Below, in pieces: positions 6,764-18,367 of a DNA stretch of 64,000 nt; position 1 is the first letter of the stretch, and each line of letters opens with the position of its first letter. The notes below the pieces were generated by a model that saw only the letters and a program-made list of their open reading frames with translations, did not search any database and was not told where the DNA came from. This DNA comes from Pseudomonas fulva 12-X (GTDB lineage: Bacteria; Pseudomonadota; Gammaproteobacteria; Pseudomonadales; Pseudomonadaceae), in contig NC_015556.1 in assembly GCF_000213805.1 (NCBI RefSeq), forward strand, positions 3,921,001 through 3,985,000. Direction: 5' to 3'. The position numbers and the translations under genes were made by a program.

Positions 6764-8652
6764 CAGATGGCGCCGCGAGCGCGCAGTACAGCCAGCACCT
6801 GCTTGACGCCTTCCTCCACCGACACGTTCTGAGTGTCGATGACCAGATCGGCATTGAGCGGTACATCGTAGGGGAAGGACTCGCCCGGGATGTTGTCGCC
6901 AGCGGCCGCGTAAAGCCCCTGCGGATCACGCTCGGCGCACACCTGCGGCGAAGCCTGCACGTAAACGGTGACCAGTCGCTCGGCACCGATCAGCGCCTTG
7001 GCCTGCTCACGCCCTTCGGCATCCGGCGCCACGAACGCAGCCAGGGCGATCAGCCCGGCTTCGTTGAACTGACGCGCTACATGGGCAGCACGGCGCCAGT
7101 TCTCGGCACGGCCGGCACGATCCTGCGGCAGCCCCTTGTTCAGGTCATGGCGCAGGTTCTGACCGTCGAGCACGTAGACCGCACGGCCCATGTCGAACAG
7201 CTTTCGCTCCAGGGCATAGGCCAGGGTGCTCTTGCCGGCGCCGGACAGACCACTGAACAGCACGGTGGCCGGCTGCTGGCCGAGGCGCGCAGCACGTTCC
7301 TCGGTGGACACGTGGCCGCTGTCTGCATGGTGCGCGCCGCTGCTGGCATCGGCGATGATCATGCCGGCGCCTACGGTGCCATTGGTCAGGCGATCGATGA
7401 CGATGAACGCACCGGTGGTGCGGTTGTGCTCGTAGCCGTCGAGCGCTATCGGAGCATCGAGGGCGATCTTGACCTTGCCGATCTCGTTGAGCTGCAGGCT
7501 GCTCGCCGCACCCTGCTCCAGGGTGTTCACATCGACCCGATGGGTGATGCTGGCGATCGAGCCCGGCACGTAGCTGGTGGCGCGTTTGATGTCGTATTTC
7601 TTGCCCGGCAGCATCGGCTCTTCGGCCATCCACACCAGCATGGCGTCGAAGCTGTCGGTCACCTGCGGGCGGTTGTCGGCGTGCACCAGCATGTCGCCGC
7701 GCGACACGTCGATCTCGTCTTCCAGAGTCAGGGTAATCGCCTGGCCCGGGCCGGCCTGCTCCAGTTCACCTTCGAAGGTGACGATGGACTTCACCTTGCT
7801 GCCCTTGCCCGACGGCAGCGCGATGACTTCGTCGCCCTTGCGCACGATGCCGCTGGCCAGGGTGCCGGCGAAACCGCGGAAGTTGAGGTTCGGGCGGTTG
7901 ACGTACTGCACCGGGAAACGCAGGTCGTCGAAGTTGCGGTCGCCCGCCACTTCGACGCTCTCGAGGATTTCCATCAGCGACTGGCCGGTGTACCACGGCG
8001 AGCGCTCGGACTTGTTGACCACGTTGTCGCCCTTGAGCGCCGACATGGGCACGAACTCCAGGGTGGTCGGGCGCAGGTCGATCTTCTCGGCGAAGGCCAG
8101 GTAATCGGCCTTGATCTGCTCGAACACGCCCTGGTCGAAGTCCTTGAGGTCCATCTTGTTGACGGCCACGACGATGTGCTTGATGCCCAGCAAGGACGCA
8201 ATGAAGCTGTGTCGCTTGGTCTGGGTCTGCACGCCGTAACGGGCGTCGATCAGAATGATGGCCAGGTCGCAGGTCGAGGCGCCGGTGGCCATGTTGCGCG
8301 TGTACTGCTCATGGCCGGGGGTGTCGGCGATGATGAACTTGCGCTTAGCGGTGGAGAAATAGCGGTAGGCGACATCGATGGTGATGCCCTGCTCGCGCTC
8401 GGCCTGCAGGCCGTCGACCAGCAGCGCCAGGTCGACCTCCTCACCGGTGGTGCCGCTCTTCTTCGAATCGCGGGTGATGGCTTCCAGGTGATCTTCGTAG
8501 ATCATCTTGGAGTCGTGCAGCAGGCGCCCGATCAGGGTGCTCTTGCCGTCATCGACGTTGCCGCAGGTGAGGAAGCGCAGCAGTTCCTTGCGCTCGTGCT
8601 GAGCCAGGTAGGCGTGAATGTCCTGGCTGATCAAATCGGATTGGTGACTCAT
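6763..8652 (-). CDS. cysNC: Bifunctional sulfate adenylyltransferase subunit 1 / APS kinase
   Basis: A 629-residue fusion. Residues 1 to about 440 are the CysN GTPase, with Walker [10 protein letters not shown] (31-39), DTPGHE and NKMD motifs. It drives ATP sulfurylase activity together with CysD. The C-terminal part (about 455-629) is APS kinase (CysC), with its own P-loop [10 protein letters not shown], which makes PAPS. Fused CysNC is normal in pseudomonads. It lies 12 nt downstream of cysD in one operon for assimilatory sulfate activation. No rho-independent terminator is seen; the stop codon abuts repeat copy A. Confidence 0.96.
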   Translation of the reverse strand: MSHQSDLISQDIHAYLAQHERKELLRFLTCGNVDDGKSTLIGRLLHDSKMIYEDHLEAITRDSKKSGTTGEEVDLALLVDGLQAEREQGITIDVAYRYFSTAKRKFIIADTPGHEQYTRNMATGASTCDLAIILIDARYGVQTQTKRHSFIASLLGIKHIVVAVNKMDLKDFDQGVFEQIKADYLAFAEKIDLRPTTLEFVPMSALKGDNVVNKSERSPWYTGQSLMEILESVEVAGDRNFDDLRFPVQYVNRPNLNFRGFAGTLASGIVRKGDEVIALPSGKGSKVKSIVTFEGELEQAGPGQAITLTLEDEIDVSRGDMLVHADNRPQVTDSFDAMLVWMAEEPMLPGKKYDIKRATSYVPGSIASITHRVDVNTLEQGAASSLQLNEIGKVKIALDAPIALDGYEHNRTTGAFIVIDRLTNGTVGAGMIIADASSGAHHADSGHVSTEERAARLGQQPATVLFSGLSGAGKSTLAYALERKLFDMGRAVYVLDGQNLRHDLNKGLPQDRAGRAENWRRAAHVARQFNEAGLIALAAFVAPDAEGREQAKALIGAERLVTVYVQASPQVCAERDPQGLYAAAGDNIPGESFPYDVPLNADLVIDTQNVSVEEGVKQVLAVLRARGAI

Positions 8653-8664
8653 GGTGCGTGATCC

Positions 8665-9582
8665 TCAGAAATAGCCCTGACGTTTCTTTTCTTCCATCGA
8701 GCCGGCGGCGTCGTGATCGATCACGCGGCCCTGGCGTTCGGAAGTCCGGGTCAGGAGCATTTCCTGGATGATGTCGGTCAGGCTTTCCGCTTCGGACTCC
8801 ACCGCGCCAGTCAGCGGGTAGCAACCCAGGGTACGGAAACGCACCTTCTTCTTCTGGATGCGCGCCTTCTCCTCGTCGCTCAGGTGCTCGAGGATGCGCT
8901 CGTCATCGATCATGATCAGCGTGCCGTTCTTCTCGATCACCTCGCGCTCGGCGGCGAAGTACAGCGGCACGATCGGGATCTGCTCCAGATAGATGTATTG
9001 CCAGATATCCAGCTCGGTCCAGTTGGAGAGCGGAAACACGCGGATCGACTCACCCTTCTTGACGTTGCCGTTGTAGACGTTCCACAGCTCCGGGCGCTGG
9101 TTCTTCGGGTCCCAGCGGTGCTTGCTGTCGCGGAACGAGTACACGCGCTCCTTGGCGCGGGACTTCTCTTCGTCGCGTCGCGCGCCACCGAAGGCCGCAT
9201 CGAAGCCGTACATGTCCAGGGCCTGCTTGAGGCCCTCGGTCTTCATCACGTCGGTGTGCTTGGCACTGCCGTAGGTGAAGGGATTCATGTCCTGTGCCAC
9301 ACCGTCGGGATTGATGTGGGTGATCAGGTCCAGGCCCATCTCGCTGACCATCTTGTCGCGGAAGCGATACATCTCCTGGAATTTCCAGCGCGTATCGACG
9401 TGCATCACCGGAAACGGCAGCTTGCCGGGAAAGAACGCCTTGCGCGCCAGATGCAGCATCACGGCGGAATCCTTGCCGATGGAATAGAGCATCACCGGGT
9501 TGTCGAATTCGGCGGCCACTTCACGAATGATGTGGATACTTTCCGCCTCGAGCTGTTTCAAGTGCGTCAGTTTGTCGAGCAT
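8665..9582 (-). CDS. cysD: Sulfate adenylyltransferase subunit 2
   Basis: CysD (305 residues) is the catalytic ATP sulfurylase subunit, forming APS from ATP and sulfate. It shows the PAPS-reductase-like N-type ATP pyrophosphatase core: the [18 protein letters not shown]-loop near residue 34, the [15 protein letters not shown] segment and the conserved C-terminal RQGYF. It is first in the cysD-cysNC operon. The 144 nt upstream, shared with the divergent direction, contain an AT-rich AATAAATACC stretch and a TAGAGT -10-like hexamer. CysB control is expected from family knowledge but no clear site is readable. Confidence 0.96.
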   Translation of the reverse strand: MLDKLTHLKQLEAESIHIIREVAAEFDNPVMLYSIGKDSAVMLHLARKAFFPGKLPFPVMHVDTRWKFQEMYRFRDKMVSEMGLDLITHINPDGVAQDMNPFTYGSAKHTDVMKTEGLKQALDMYGFDAAFGGARRDEEKSRAKERVYSFRDSKHRWDPKNQRPELWNVYNGNVKKGESIRVFPLSNWTELDIWQYIYLEQIPIVPLYFAAEREVIEKNGTLIMIDDERILEHLSDEEKARIQKKKVRFRTLGCYPLTGAVESEAESLTDIIQEMLLTRTSERQGRVIDHDAAGSMEEKKRQGYF

Positions 9583-9726
9583 GGCTACTCACGAGGTCAC
9601 GGTATTTATTCAGGCCAAACGGGCCTTGGACGAGCGCGCACTCTAGCACAGCGCCTACTTCTAATCAGGGCGCCGCTTAGATCGAAACGCTCTAGCTTTA
9701 TGCCTGGGAATTTGGACGTCTGGCCC

Positions 9727-10485
9727 TCAAATCGGATTCGGGCAATCGATGAACAGATGCTCGATGGCGAAGCGTCGGCTCAGGTATTCGCCCAGCGCCT
9801 GCACGCCGTAGCGCTCGGTGGCGTGGTGGCCGGCTGCGATGAAGCTGACGCCGTTTTCCCGGGCGCTGTGGTAGGTCTGCTCGGAGGCTTCGCCGGTTAG
9901 GTACAGATCAACGCCAGCAGCGATGGCTTGGTCGATATAGCCCTGGCCGCCGCCGGTGCACCAGCCGATACGGCTAACCATTCTGTCTTCCTCTATCAGC
10001 AGCGGCTCGCGGCCCAGCACTTCGTGCACACGACGAGCGAAATCTCGGGCGCTCAGCGGTTGCGCCAGTGAGCCGACCAGCCCCACGGTGCGCGGGTTAT
10101 CCGGCTCCAGTGGACCTTCGACGGTGATATCGAGCTGGCGCGCCAGCTGCACGTTGTTGCCGACTTCCGGGTGCACGTCCAGCGGTAGGTGATAAGCCAG
10201 CAGGCTGATGTCGTTGGCCAGTAGGGTTTTCAGGCGGCGCTGTTTCATGCCGGTCAGGCAGGGATTCTCGCCCTTCCAGAAGTAGCCGTGATGCACCAGC
10301 AACACGTCGGCGCGCGCCTCGACCGCAGCCTCGATCATCGCCAAGCTGGCGGTCACGCCGCTAACGATGCGCTGTACCTGCGGCCGCCCCTCGACCTGCA
10401 GGCCGTTGGGGCAGTAATCACTGATGCGCGAAGCGCCAAGGTAGCGCTCGGCTTCCTCTACCAGGGTGGTCAGGGCAATGGCCAT
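9727..10485 (-). CDS. NIF3-family dinuclear metal-binding protein
   Basis: A 252-residue member of the NIF3/YbgI (DUF34) family, which forms toroidal hexamers with a two-metal site. Metal-ligand motifs are VHHGYFWKGE near residue 64, AYHLPLDVHP near residue 97 and AAGHHATERYG near residue 217. The biochemical function is unresolved; metal insertion or a cyclohydrolase-like role has been discussed. ATG 10485 is chosen over an upstream GTG at 10530 because GAGGAA lies just before it. The gene is divergent from algW, as I recall in P. aeruginosa. The mltB-type gene I remember between cysD and this gene is missing here. Confidence 0.88.
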   Translation of the reverse strand: MAIALTTLVEEAERYLGASRISDYCPNGLQVEGRPQVQRIVSGVTASLAMIEAAVEARADVLLVHHGYFWKGENPCLTGMKQRRLKTLLANDISLLAYHLPLDVHPEVGNNVQLARQLDITVEGPLEPDNPRTVGLVGSLAQPLSARDFARRVHEVLGREPLLIEEDRMVSRIGWCTGGGQGYIDQAIAAGVDLYLTGEASEQTYHSARENGVSFIAAGHHATERYGVQALGEYLSRRFAIEHLFIDCPNPI

Positions 10486-10537
10486 ACAGAATTCCTCACG
10501 AACGGTCGCGAACCGCTGCTTTCTTGGCACGGTTCTC

Positions 10538-10543
10538 TATAAT
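10538..10543 (+). promoter_or_regulatory. Likely -10 element upstream of algW
   Basis: A perfect TATAAT 51 nt before the algW start. The matching -35 region (around 10515-10520) is poor, so this is only a candidate sigma-70 promoter. Confidence 0.4.
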
Positions 10544-10594
10544 GGCGCACCTTAAGGGCCCAGTAGGGGCCTCGCAACCCTCAGGATTGGATCG

Positions 10595-11740
<1,146 letters not shown>

Positions 11741-11756
11741 ACGCTGCCGCCGATAC

Positions 11757-11788
11757 GAAAAAGCCAGGGCCTGTGCCCTGACTTTTTT
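11757..11788 (+). terminator. Rho-independent terminator of algW
   Basis: AAAAAG plus CAGGGC (11765-11770), a CTGT loop, GCCCTG (11775-11780), then C plus T6. One mismatch interrupts the stem. The IS element begins 9 nt further on. Confidence 0.8.
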
Positions 11789-11849
11789 CTTTGCGGTGTC
11801 CCGTCCTGAATAAGGTTTACACCTTCTGCCCGAGAATCCGGAGATTCCG

Positions 11850-12248
11850 ATGGAGCAAGGTGTTAAGCGTACGCAGCGTGATTACTCGCTGACTTTTAAA
11901 TTGGCGCTGGTCGACCAGATCGAAAAAGGCGAGTTGACCTACAAGCAGGCTCAAGAGCGCTATGGCATCCAGGGCCGGTCCACTGTTTTGGTATGGTTGC
12001 CTAAGCATGGTCGGCAGGATTGGAGTCAGGGGGCCTCGATTCGAGCCGACAGGAGCCGCGCCGTGATCGACCCCAAAAATCTGACGCCTGAGCAACGTAT
12101 CAAGGAACTGGAGCAGCAGCTGCAGTTCATGAGCCAGAAGGCCCAGTTCTTCGAATCGGTAGTCGATGTGCTGAGGAAGGACTACGGCGTTTCAATCGTA
12201 AAAAAGCGACCCGGCAAGTCGTCTCGCAAGGACAAGCCCAAGGGCTGA
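11850..12248 (+). CDS. IS3-family OrfA (helix-turn-helix protein)
   Basis: A 132-residue protein with an N-terminal helix-turn-helix (about residues 8-50; pattern LTYKQAQERYGIQGRSTV) that binds the element's ends. A leucine-heptad segment follows (about 75-105; LEQQLQFMSQKAQFF). Alone, OrfA usually acts as a regulator of transposition. The slippery heptamer A-AAA-AAG at 12200-12206 is in the correct phase for -1 frameshifting into the OrfB frame. Confidence 0.9.
   Translation: MEQGVKRTQRDYSLTFKLALVDQIEKGELTYKQAQERYGIQGRSTVLVWLPKHGRQDWSQGASIRADRSRAVIDPKNLTPEQRIKELEQQLQFMSQKAQFFESVVDVLRKDYGVSIVKKRPGKSSRKDKPKG
12200..12206 (+). promoter_or_regulatory. Programmed -1 frameshift site (A AAA AAG)
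   Basis: In the orfA frame the codons read GTA AAA AAG, so A-AAA-AAG satisfies the X-XXY-YYZ rule. The -1 frame is open from 12092 to 13099 without a good ATG start for a separate orfB, so the transposase is most likely the 416-residue OrfAB fusion. Confidence 0.85.
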
Positions 12249-13099
12249 CCGTCGCCAGGGCTTGCCAGTTTCTTTCTATCAGTCGCCAGGCTTACTACAA
12301 GCACAACCGAGCGACGGATCAACGCGTTACGCAGAGTGAGTTGATCGCGTGTTATGTCCAGCGGCTAAGGCTTCGCCAGCCGAGGATCGGCACGCGAAAG
12401 CTGCATTACCTTCTGCATTGCCAGCCCAATAACAGCCTAAAGGTCGGACGCGACCGGCTATTCAAGATATTGGCTGAGTACCGCCTGCTGGTACTGCCCA
12501 AGCGCGCGTATCACAAGACCACGCAGAGCTTTCACCGTTTTTATCGGCACCCGAACCTGCTCAAGTCGGGAGCTGAACAGGTTAAGGCGCAGGCGCCCGA
12601 GCATGTCTGGGTGGCGGATATCACCTATCTGCCGGCTCGAAGCGGTCCGCTATATCTGAGCCTGGTTACGGATGCGTACTCCCGAAAAATTGTCGGTCAT
12701 CACGTCCATGAGGGCTTGCATGCAGAGTCTGTGGCAGTCGCGTTCAGGCAAGCGTTAAAAGGACGCCAGGGTAGCCAAGCACTCGTTCATCACTCAGATC
12801 GTGGAATCCAGTATTGCTCGGCGCTCTATCAGGCACTACACAAACATCACGGCGTGCAGTGTTCGATGACCGATGGCTACGATTGCTATCAGAACGCACT
12901 GGCGGAGCGGGTCAATGGAATTCTGAAGAACGAACTGCTGCTGCGCAGTCCCGATGATTTGCAGCAGGCTAGATCGATGGTCAGAGATGCAGTCAGGGTC
13001 TATAACACGGAGCGACCACATCTGGCCCTGAAATACAAAACGCCCGATGCAGTGCATCGGGCGTTGCAGGTGCCGCAAAATCCAGCTGAAACGGTGTAA
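12206..13099 (+). CDS. IS3-family transposase catalytic part (OrfB, -1 frame)
   Basis: The frameshift-derived part of the OrfAB transposase, about 297 residues. It holds an HTH_21-type segment (QPRIGTRKLHYLL) and an rve integrase core with the DDE triad: D in VADITYL, D in HHSDRGIQY and E in ALAERVNGIL. The frame is intact from the slippery site to the stop codon, which lies inside the right inverted repeat. All parts needed for activity are therefore present. Base composition is more AT-rich than the surrounding chromosome, consistent with recent arrival. Confidence 0.92.
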   Translation, partial: ATRQVVSQGQAQGLTVARACQFLSISRQAYYKHNRATDQRVTQSELIACYVQRLRLRQPRIGTRKLHYLLHCQPNNSLKVGRDRLFKILAEYRLLVLPKRAYHKTTQSFHRFYRHPNLLKSGAEQVKAQAPEHVWVADITYLPARSGPLYLSLVTDAYSRKIVGHHVHEGLHAESVAVAFRQALKGRQGSQALVHHSDRGIQYCSALYQALHKHHGVQCSMTDGYDCYQNALAERVNGILKNELLLRSPDDLQQARSMVRDAVRVYNTERPHLALKYKTPDAVHRALQVPQNPAETV

Positions 13100-13129
13100 A
13101 CCTATTTCAGGACTGGACACGGTTATCGA

Positions 13130-14182
13130 TCAGAGCGCGGCGAGTGCGTCGAGCAGTGCCTGATTCTGCTCCGGCGAGCCGATGCTGATGCGCAGGAACT
13201 GGGCGATGCGTTCCTGCTTGAAGTGGCGCACGATCACGCCCTGTTCACGCAGCGAGGCGGCGATACCGGCGGCGTCACGCTGCGGATGGCGGGCGAAGAT
13301 GAAGTTGGCGGCCGAGGGCAGCACCTCGAAACCCAGGGCCCGCAGGCCGGCAACGACCTGTTCACGACTGTCGATCACCGCGGAGCAGGTCTGCTCGAAG
13401 TAGGCGCGATCCTCGAACGCGGCCGCGGCGCCAGCGATGGCGATGCGATCCAGCGGGTAGGAGTTGAAGCTGTTCTTGATCCGCTCCAAGGCCTCGATCA
13501 GATCCTCGTGCCCCACCGCCAGGCCGACGCGCAGACCGGCCAGCGAGCGCGACTTGGACAGCGTCTGGGTGACCAGCAGGTTGGGGTACTTGCTCACCAG
13601 GCTGATCGCCGATTCGCCGCCGAAATCGATATAGGCTTCGTCCACCAGCACCACGCTGTCCGGGTTGGCCTGCAGCAGGCGCTCCACAGCCTCCAGCGCC
13701 AGCAGGCAGCCGGTCGGCGCATTGGGGTTGGGGAAAATGATCCCGCCATTGGGCCGCGCATAATCCTCGACGCGGATCTGGAACTGCTCGTCCAGGGCGA
13801 TCGGCTCGGCCTGGATGCCGTACAGGCCGCAATAGACCGGGTAGAAGCTGTAGCTGATATCCGGGAACAGCAGCGACTTGCCGTGCTGGAACAGGCCGTG
13901 AAAAGCGTGGGCCAGAACTTCATCCGAGCCATTGCCGACGAACACCTGGCTCATCGGTACGCCGTAATAGGCGGCGACCGCCTGCTTGAGGCGATCACCG
14001 TTGGGATCAGGGTACAGGCGCAGGTCGTCGCTCAGTTCGGCCTGCATGGCGGCGATGGCTTTCGGCGACGGGCCGTAGGGGTTCTCGTTGGTGTTGAGCT
14101 TGACCAGCTTGGTCAGCTTCGGCTGCTCACCCGGCACATAAGGCACCAGGTTCTTGACGAAGGGGCTCCAGAATTTGCTCAT
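13130..14182 (-). CDS. hisC: Histidinol-phosphate aminotransferase
   Basis: HisC (350 residues) converts imidazole acetol phosphate to histidinol phosphate. It shows [11 protein letters not shown] (30-40), NPNAPTG (152-158), the DEAYIDF motif (181-187) and the PLP lysine K210 in [10 protein letters not shown]. It is the last gene of the minus-strand run ibaG-murA-hisG-hisD-hisC. Its stop codon lies 10 bp from the IS right end, so no terminator of its own is visible before the element. Pseudomonas genomes often carry a second hisC elsewhere. Confidence 0.95.
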   Translation of the reverse strand: MSKFWSPFVKNLVPYVPGEQPKLTKLVKLNTNENPYGPSPKAIAAMQAELSDDLRLYPDPNGDRLKQAVAAYYGVPMSQVFVGNGSDEVLAHAFHGLFQHGKSLLFPDISYSFYPVYCGLYGIQAEPIALDEQFQIRVEDYARPNGGIIFPNPNAPTGCLLALEAVERLLQANPDSVVLVDEAYIDFGGESAISLVSKYPNLLVTQTLSKSRSLAGLRVGLAVGHEDLIEALERIKNSFNSYPLDRIAIAGAAAAFEDRAYFEQTCSAVIDSREQVVAGLRALGFEVLPSAANFIFARHPQRDAAGIAASLREQGVIVRHFKQERIAQFLRISIGSPEQNQALLDALAAL

Positions 14183-14217
14183 CTGCCCTTCTCTCCTCGA
14201 AATTGTTCAGACAACAC

Positions 14218-14243
14218 GGTGGACGAGAAAAGCGTCGTCCACC
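14218..14243 (-). repeat. Intercistronic hairpin, hisD-hisC
   Basis: A perfect 9-bp inverted repeat GGTGGACGA (14218-14226) / TCGTCCACC (14235-14243) with an 8-nt loop, between hisD and hisC. It lacks a U-run, so it is more likely an mRNA-stability or processing element than a terminator. Confidence 0.5.
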
Positions 14244-14256
14244 CCAGGCTCAGCTA

Positions 14257-15567
14257 TCAGCTCTTGATGCGGTATTCGGCGCTGCGGGCGTGGGCGGTCA
14301 GCGACTCGCCGCGGGCGAGCACCGACGCCACCTTGCCCAGTTCGGAAGCACCATCGGCCGAGCAGTGGATGATCGACGAACGCTTCTGGAAGTCATACAC
14401 ACCCAGCGGCGAGGAGAAGCGCGCAGTGCCCGAGGTCGGCAGCACGTGGTTGGGGCCGGCGCAGTAGTCGCCCAGCGCCTCGGCGGTGTAGCGGCCCATG
14501 AAGATCGCGCCGGCATGGCGAATCTGCGGCAGGTACTGCTCCGGGTCCTCCACCGACAGCTCAAGGTGCTCGGGGGCGATACGGTTGGCCACTTCGATGG
14601 CCTGGGTCATGTCTTCGACCAAAATCAGCGCACCGCGACCTTCGATGGAGGTACGGGCAATGGCTTCGCGCTCCAGGCTCGGCAGCAGTTTGGCGATGCT
14701 CTCTGCTACCTTGTCGAGAAACGCCGCGTCCGGGCTGACCAGAATCGCCTGGGCGTCTTCGTCGTGCTCGGCCTGGGAGAACAGATCCATGGCGATCCAG
14801 TCTGGGTCGGTCTGGCCGTCGCACACCACGAGAATTTCCGACGGCCCGGCGATCATGTCGATGCCGACCTTGCCGAATACATGGCGCTTGGCAGTGGCGA
14901 CATAGATGTTGCCCGGGCCGACGATCTTGTCCACCGGCGGCACGCTCTCAGTGCCGTAGGCCAGCGCGGCGACAGCCTGGGCGCCACCGATGGTGAACAC
15001 CCGATCGACGCCGGCAATGGCGGCGGCGGCCAATACGATCTCGTTGATCTCTCCACGCGGCGTCGGCACCACCATGACCACCTCGGGCACGCCGGCGACC
15101 TTGGCGGGAATGGCGTTCATCAGTACCGAAGACGGGTAAGAAGCCTTACCGCCCGGCACGTACAGGCCAGCACGGTCGAGCGGCGTGACCTTCTGACCCA
15201 GCACCGTGCCGTCGGCCTCGGTGTAGGTCCAGGAATCCTGTTTTTGCTTTTCGTGGTAGCTGCGCACGCGGTCAGCAGCCGTTTCCAGCGCCTGGCGCTG
15301 CTCGGCGGTGATGCGGGTGAGCGCCAGCTCCAGGCGCTCGCGGGGAAGAATCAGGTCGGCCATGGAGGCGACATCCAGCGCATCGAAACGCTGGGTGAAC
15401 TCGACCAGCGCGGCGTCACCGCGCTCGCGCACGGCCTTGATGATGTCCAGCACGCGCCCATTGACGCCGTCGTCGGAGACGCTTTCCCAGCTCAGCAGAT
15501 GATCCAGATGCTGGGCGAAATCCGCGTCGGCAGCGTTGAGTCGGCGAATGGCAACTGGAGCGGTCAT
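14257..15567 (-). CDS. hisD: Histidinol dehydrogenase
   Basis: HisD (436 residues) carries out the last two steps of histidine synthesis, oxidising histidinol to histidine with NAD. It has the family's [13 protein letters not shown] segment, the GPGNIYV and IDMIAGPSE motifs, and the C-terminal [14 protein letters not shown] region. The length is standard. It lies 130 nt downstream of hisG across a gap with two inverted repeats, and 74 nt upstream of hisC. Confidence 0.96.
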   Translation of the reverse strand: MTAPVAIRRLNAADADFAQHLDHLLSWESVSDDGVNGRVLDIIKAVRERGDAALVEFTQRFDALDVASMADLILPRERLELALTRITAEQRQALETAADRVRSYHEKQKQDSWTYTEADGTVLGQKVTPLDRAGLYVPGGKASYPSSVLMNAIPAKVAGVPEVVMVVPTPRGEINEIVLAAAAIAGVDRVFTIGGAQAVAALAYGTESVPPVDKIVGPGNIYVATAKRHVFGKVGIDMIAGPSEILVVCDGQTDPDWIAMDLFSQAEHDEDAQAILVSPDAAFLDKVAESIAKLLPSLEREAIARTSIEGRGALILVEDMTQAIEVANRIAPEHLELSVEDPEQYLPQIRHAGAIFMGRYTAEALGDYCAGPNHVLPTSGTARFSSPLGVYDFQKRSSIIHCSADGASELGKVASVLARGESLTAHARSAEYRIKS

Positions 15568-15591
15568 AGCTGAAGCCTCATCTGGATGGCG

Positions 15592-15688
15592 GTATTCTCA
15601 GGCGCCGCTAGAGTAGCAAGCCCACCGTGCGGGCACCTGAGAATTTGGCTATGACACGGATAGGCAGTGCGTGGCTGCTAAGCCACGC
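15592..15688 (-). repeat. Inverted repeats in the hisG-hisD gap
   Basis: ATTCTCAGG near 15592 and CCTGAGAAT near 15640 form one long-loop stem. GCGTGGCT (15669-15676) / AGCCACGC (15681-15688) forms a tight 8-bp hairpin just after the hisG stop. The small hairpin could attenuate or stabilise the hisG message; no T-run follows it on the minus strand. Confidence 0.5.
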
Positions 15689-15697
15689 GAGAGAGGG

Positions 15698-16333
15698 TCA
15701 ATGCGGATGATGGCTTTCGACCGCTTCACGCAGCGTGTCGATCAGGGCCTGAAGACGGCCGTGCTGCATCTTCATGGAGGCCTTGTTGACGATCAGTCGC
15801 GAGCTGATGTGAGCGATCAGTTCCTGGGCTTCCAGGCCGTTGGCCTTGAGGGTGTTGCCGGTGTCGACCACGTCGATGATCTTGTCGGCCAGGCCTACCA
15901 GCGGCGCCAGTTCCATGGAACCGTACAGCTTGATGATGTCGACCTGACGGCCCTGCTCGGCGTAGTAGCGCTTGGCGACGTTGACGAACTTGGTGGCCAC
16001 GCGCAGGCGGCCCTTCGGCTCGGGCGCGCCCACGGCACCGGCGGTCATCAACTTGCAGCGGGCGATACGCAGGTCCAGCGGCTCGTAGAGCCCCTGGCCG
16101 CCGTACTCGAGCAGCACGTCCTTGCCGGCCACACCGAGGTCGGCGGCGCCGTGTTCGACGTAGGTCGGCACATCGGTGGCGCGCACGATCAGCAGGCGCA
16201 CATCGTCCTGGGTGGTCGGAATGATCAGCTTGCGGCTCTTGTCCGGATTCTCGGTCGGCACGATGCCTGCCGCCGCGAGCAGCGGCAGGGTGTCGTCGAG
16301 AATACGGCCTTTGGACAGGGCAATGGTCAGCAT
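15698..16333 (-). CDS. hisG: ATP phosphoribosyltransferase, short form
   Basis: HisG commits PRPP and ATP to histidine synthesis. At 211 residues it is the short form, which lacks the C-terminal regulatory domain and normally needs HisZ as partner; hisZ is not in the window. The frame reads [19 protein letters not shown] at its start, the typical HisG-S beginning. ATG 16333 lies 4 nt beyond the murA stop codon, so the two are translationally coupled. The longer upstream frame would overlap murA and has no family support. Confidence 0.95.
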   Translation of the reverse strand: MLTIALSKGRILDDTLPLLAAAGIVPTENPDKSRKLIIPTTQDDVRLLIVRATDVPTYVEHGAADLGVAGKDVLLEYGGQGLYEPLDLRIARCKLMTAGAVGAPEPKGRLRVATKFVNVAKRYYAEQGRQVDIIKLYGSMELAPLVGLADKIIDVVDTGNTLKANGLEAQELIAHISSRLIVNKASMKMQHGRLQALIDTLREAVESHHPH

Positions 16334-16337
16334 GTGG

Positions 16338-17618
<1,281 letters not shown>

Positions 17619-17858
17619 TCAGGAACGCGCGGCCCAGTCGGCACGGCTGAAGAATTTCATGCTCACGGCGTGGATGCTGCCATCGGCGATCCATGGGTTG
17701 AGATGAGCGTAGATCTGTTGCTGACGCTTGACCGGGCTGAGGCCGGCCAACTCGTCGCTGATCAGGTTGAGCTGGAAATTGCAGCCTTCGCCCTCGACCT
17801 CTACCTGAACATCCGGCAGTTTGGTCTCCAAGAAACTTTTTACCTCAAGGGCCTGCAT
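17619..17858 (-). CDS. ibaG: BolA-family protein IbaG
   Basis: A 79-residue BolA-like protein. The C-terminal HLNPWIADGSIHAVSMKFF matches the BolA DNA/glutaredoxin-binding fold, and the short length and position next to murA identify IbaG (YrbA). Family members bind monothiol glutaredoxins and take part in Fe-S or acid-stress physiology. ATG 17858 is preferred over an upstream TTG because GAGG is correctly spaced before it. Confidence 0.92.
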   Translation of the reverse strand: MQALEVKSFLETKLPDVQVEVEGEGCNFQLNLISDELAGLSPVKRQQQIYAHLNPWIADGSIHAVSMKFFSRADWAARS

Positions 17859-17974
17859 GCTCAACCTCGATCAACGTGTTCAATAGGCGTGGACGTCGCC
17901 AGGCGACATCTGTGTAAAGCGTGAGCCGGTACCCAGGCAGTCGGTGATCATGGGCCTGGAGGCATGGGGCCGGC

Positions 17975-17983
17975 ATCATACCA
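17975..17983 (-). promoter_or_regulatory. Candidate extended -10 promoter upstream of ibaG
   Basis: On the minus strand TGG-TATGAT gives an extended -10 (TGnTATGAT) about 115 nt before ibaG. No good -35 is visible. This 200-nt gap to mlaB holds nothing else I can support. Confidence 0.35.
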
Positions 17984-18058
17984 AAAAATCACCAGCGGCG
18001 ATTTACCGCTGCAGTTCGACTTCGCGGGTTCCGACAAGTGCCCTGTTGCTGCCCAGGC

Positions 18059-18367
18059 TCAGGCTGGAATCGGCAGTACGTGCTGCAACTCGCAGACCTT
18101 GGCGATGCCGCTCATGTCCTGGGGCAAGCCACGCACGCTCAGTTGCTTGCCGGCCGCGCGCGCATCGCGCATGTAGCAGAGCAGCAGCGACAGGCCGACG
18201 CTGCTGGACTTCTCGACCGCCGAGCAATCGATCACGCACTCGGCGCCCTGCAGATTACGAATCAGCCGCCCGCCCTGCTCACGCAAGGCCGGGCCGCTCT
18301 GGTAATCGAGCACGCCGCTGAGGGCGAGCACGCCCGGCGCCTGCTCGATGATGGCTGCCGAACTCAC
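18059..18367 (-). CDS. mlaB: STAS-domain lipid transport protein MlaB
   Basis: MlaB (102 residues) is the cytoplasmic STAS-domain subunit that stabilises the MlaFE ABC transporter. The protein has a single STAS fold, with the CSAVEKSSSVGLSLL segment at the position of the anti-sigma-antagonist serine loop. The start is a GTG whose first bases overlap the mlaC stop (GTGA). It is the last gene of mlaFEDCB. Confidence 0.9.
   Translation of the reverse strand: MSSAAIIEQAPGVLALSGVLDYQSGPALREQGGRLIRNLQGAECVIDCSAVEKSSSVGLSLLLCYMRDARAAGKQLSVRGLPQDMSGIAKVCELQHVLPIPA

Larger units (their letters stand above)
11797..13119 (+). mobile_element. Complete IS3-family insertion sequence (1323 bp)
   Basis: The terminal inverted repeats are 27 nt long (11797-11823 and 13093-13119) and match at 24 positions. 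The ends are 5'-TGTCC...GGACA-3', with the TG...CA tips typical of IS3 elements. A 3-bp direct repeat CGG flanks the element (11794-11796 and 13120-13122). It carries two overlapping-phase genes joined by a -1 frameshift site. It sits between the convergent algW and hisC genes and interrupts neither. Confidence 0.93.

Noticed and set aside
7081..8661. A 526-codon plus-strand open frame over cysNC
   Set aside because: It is the shadow of cysNC; composition is biased to Val, His, Gly and Gln with no motif.
14183..14256. A rho-independent terminator between hisD and hisC
   Set aside because: The hairpin has no following U-run, and hisC would otherwise lack a visible promoter.
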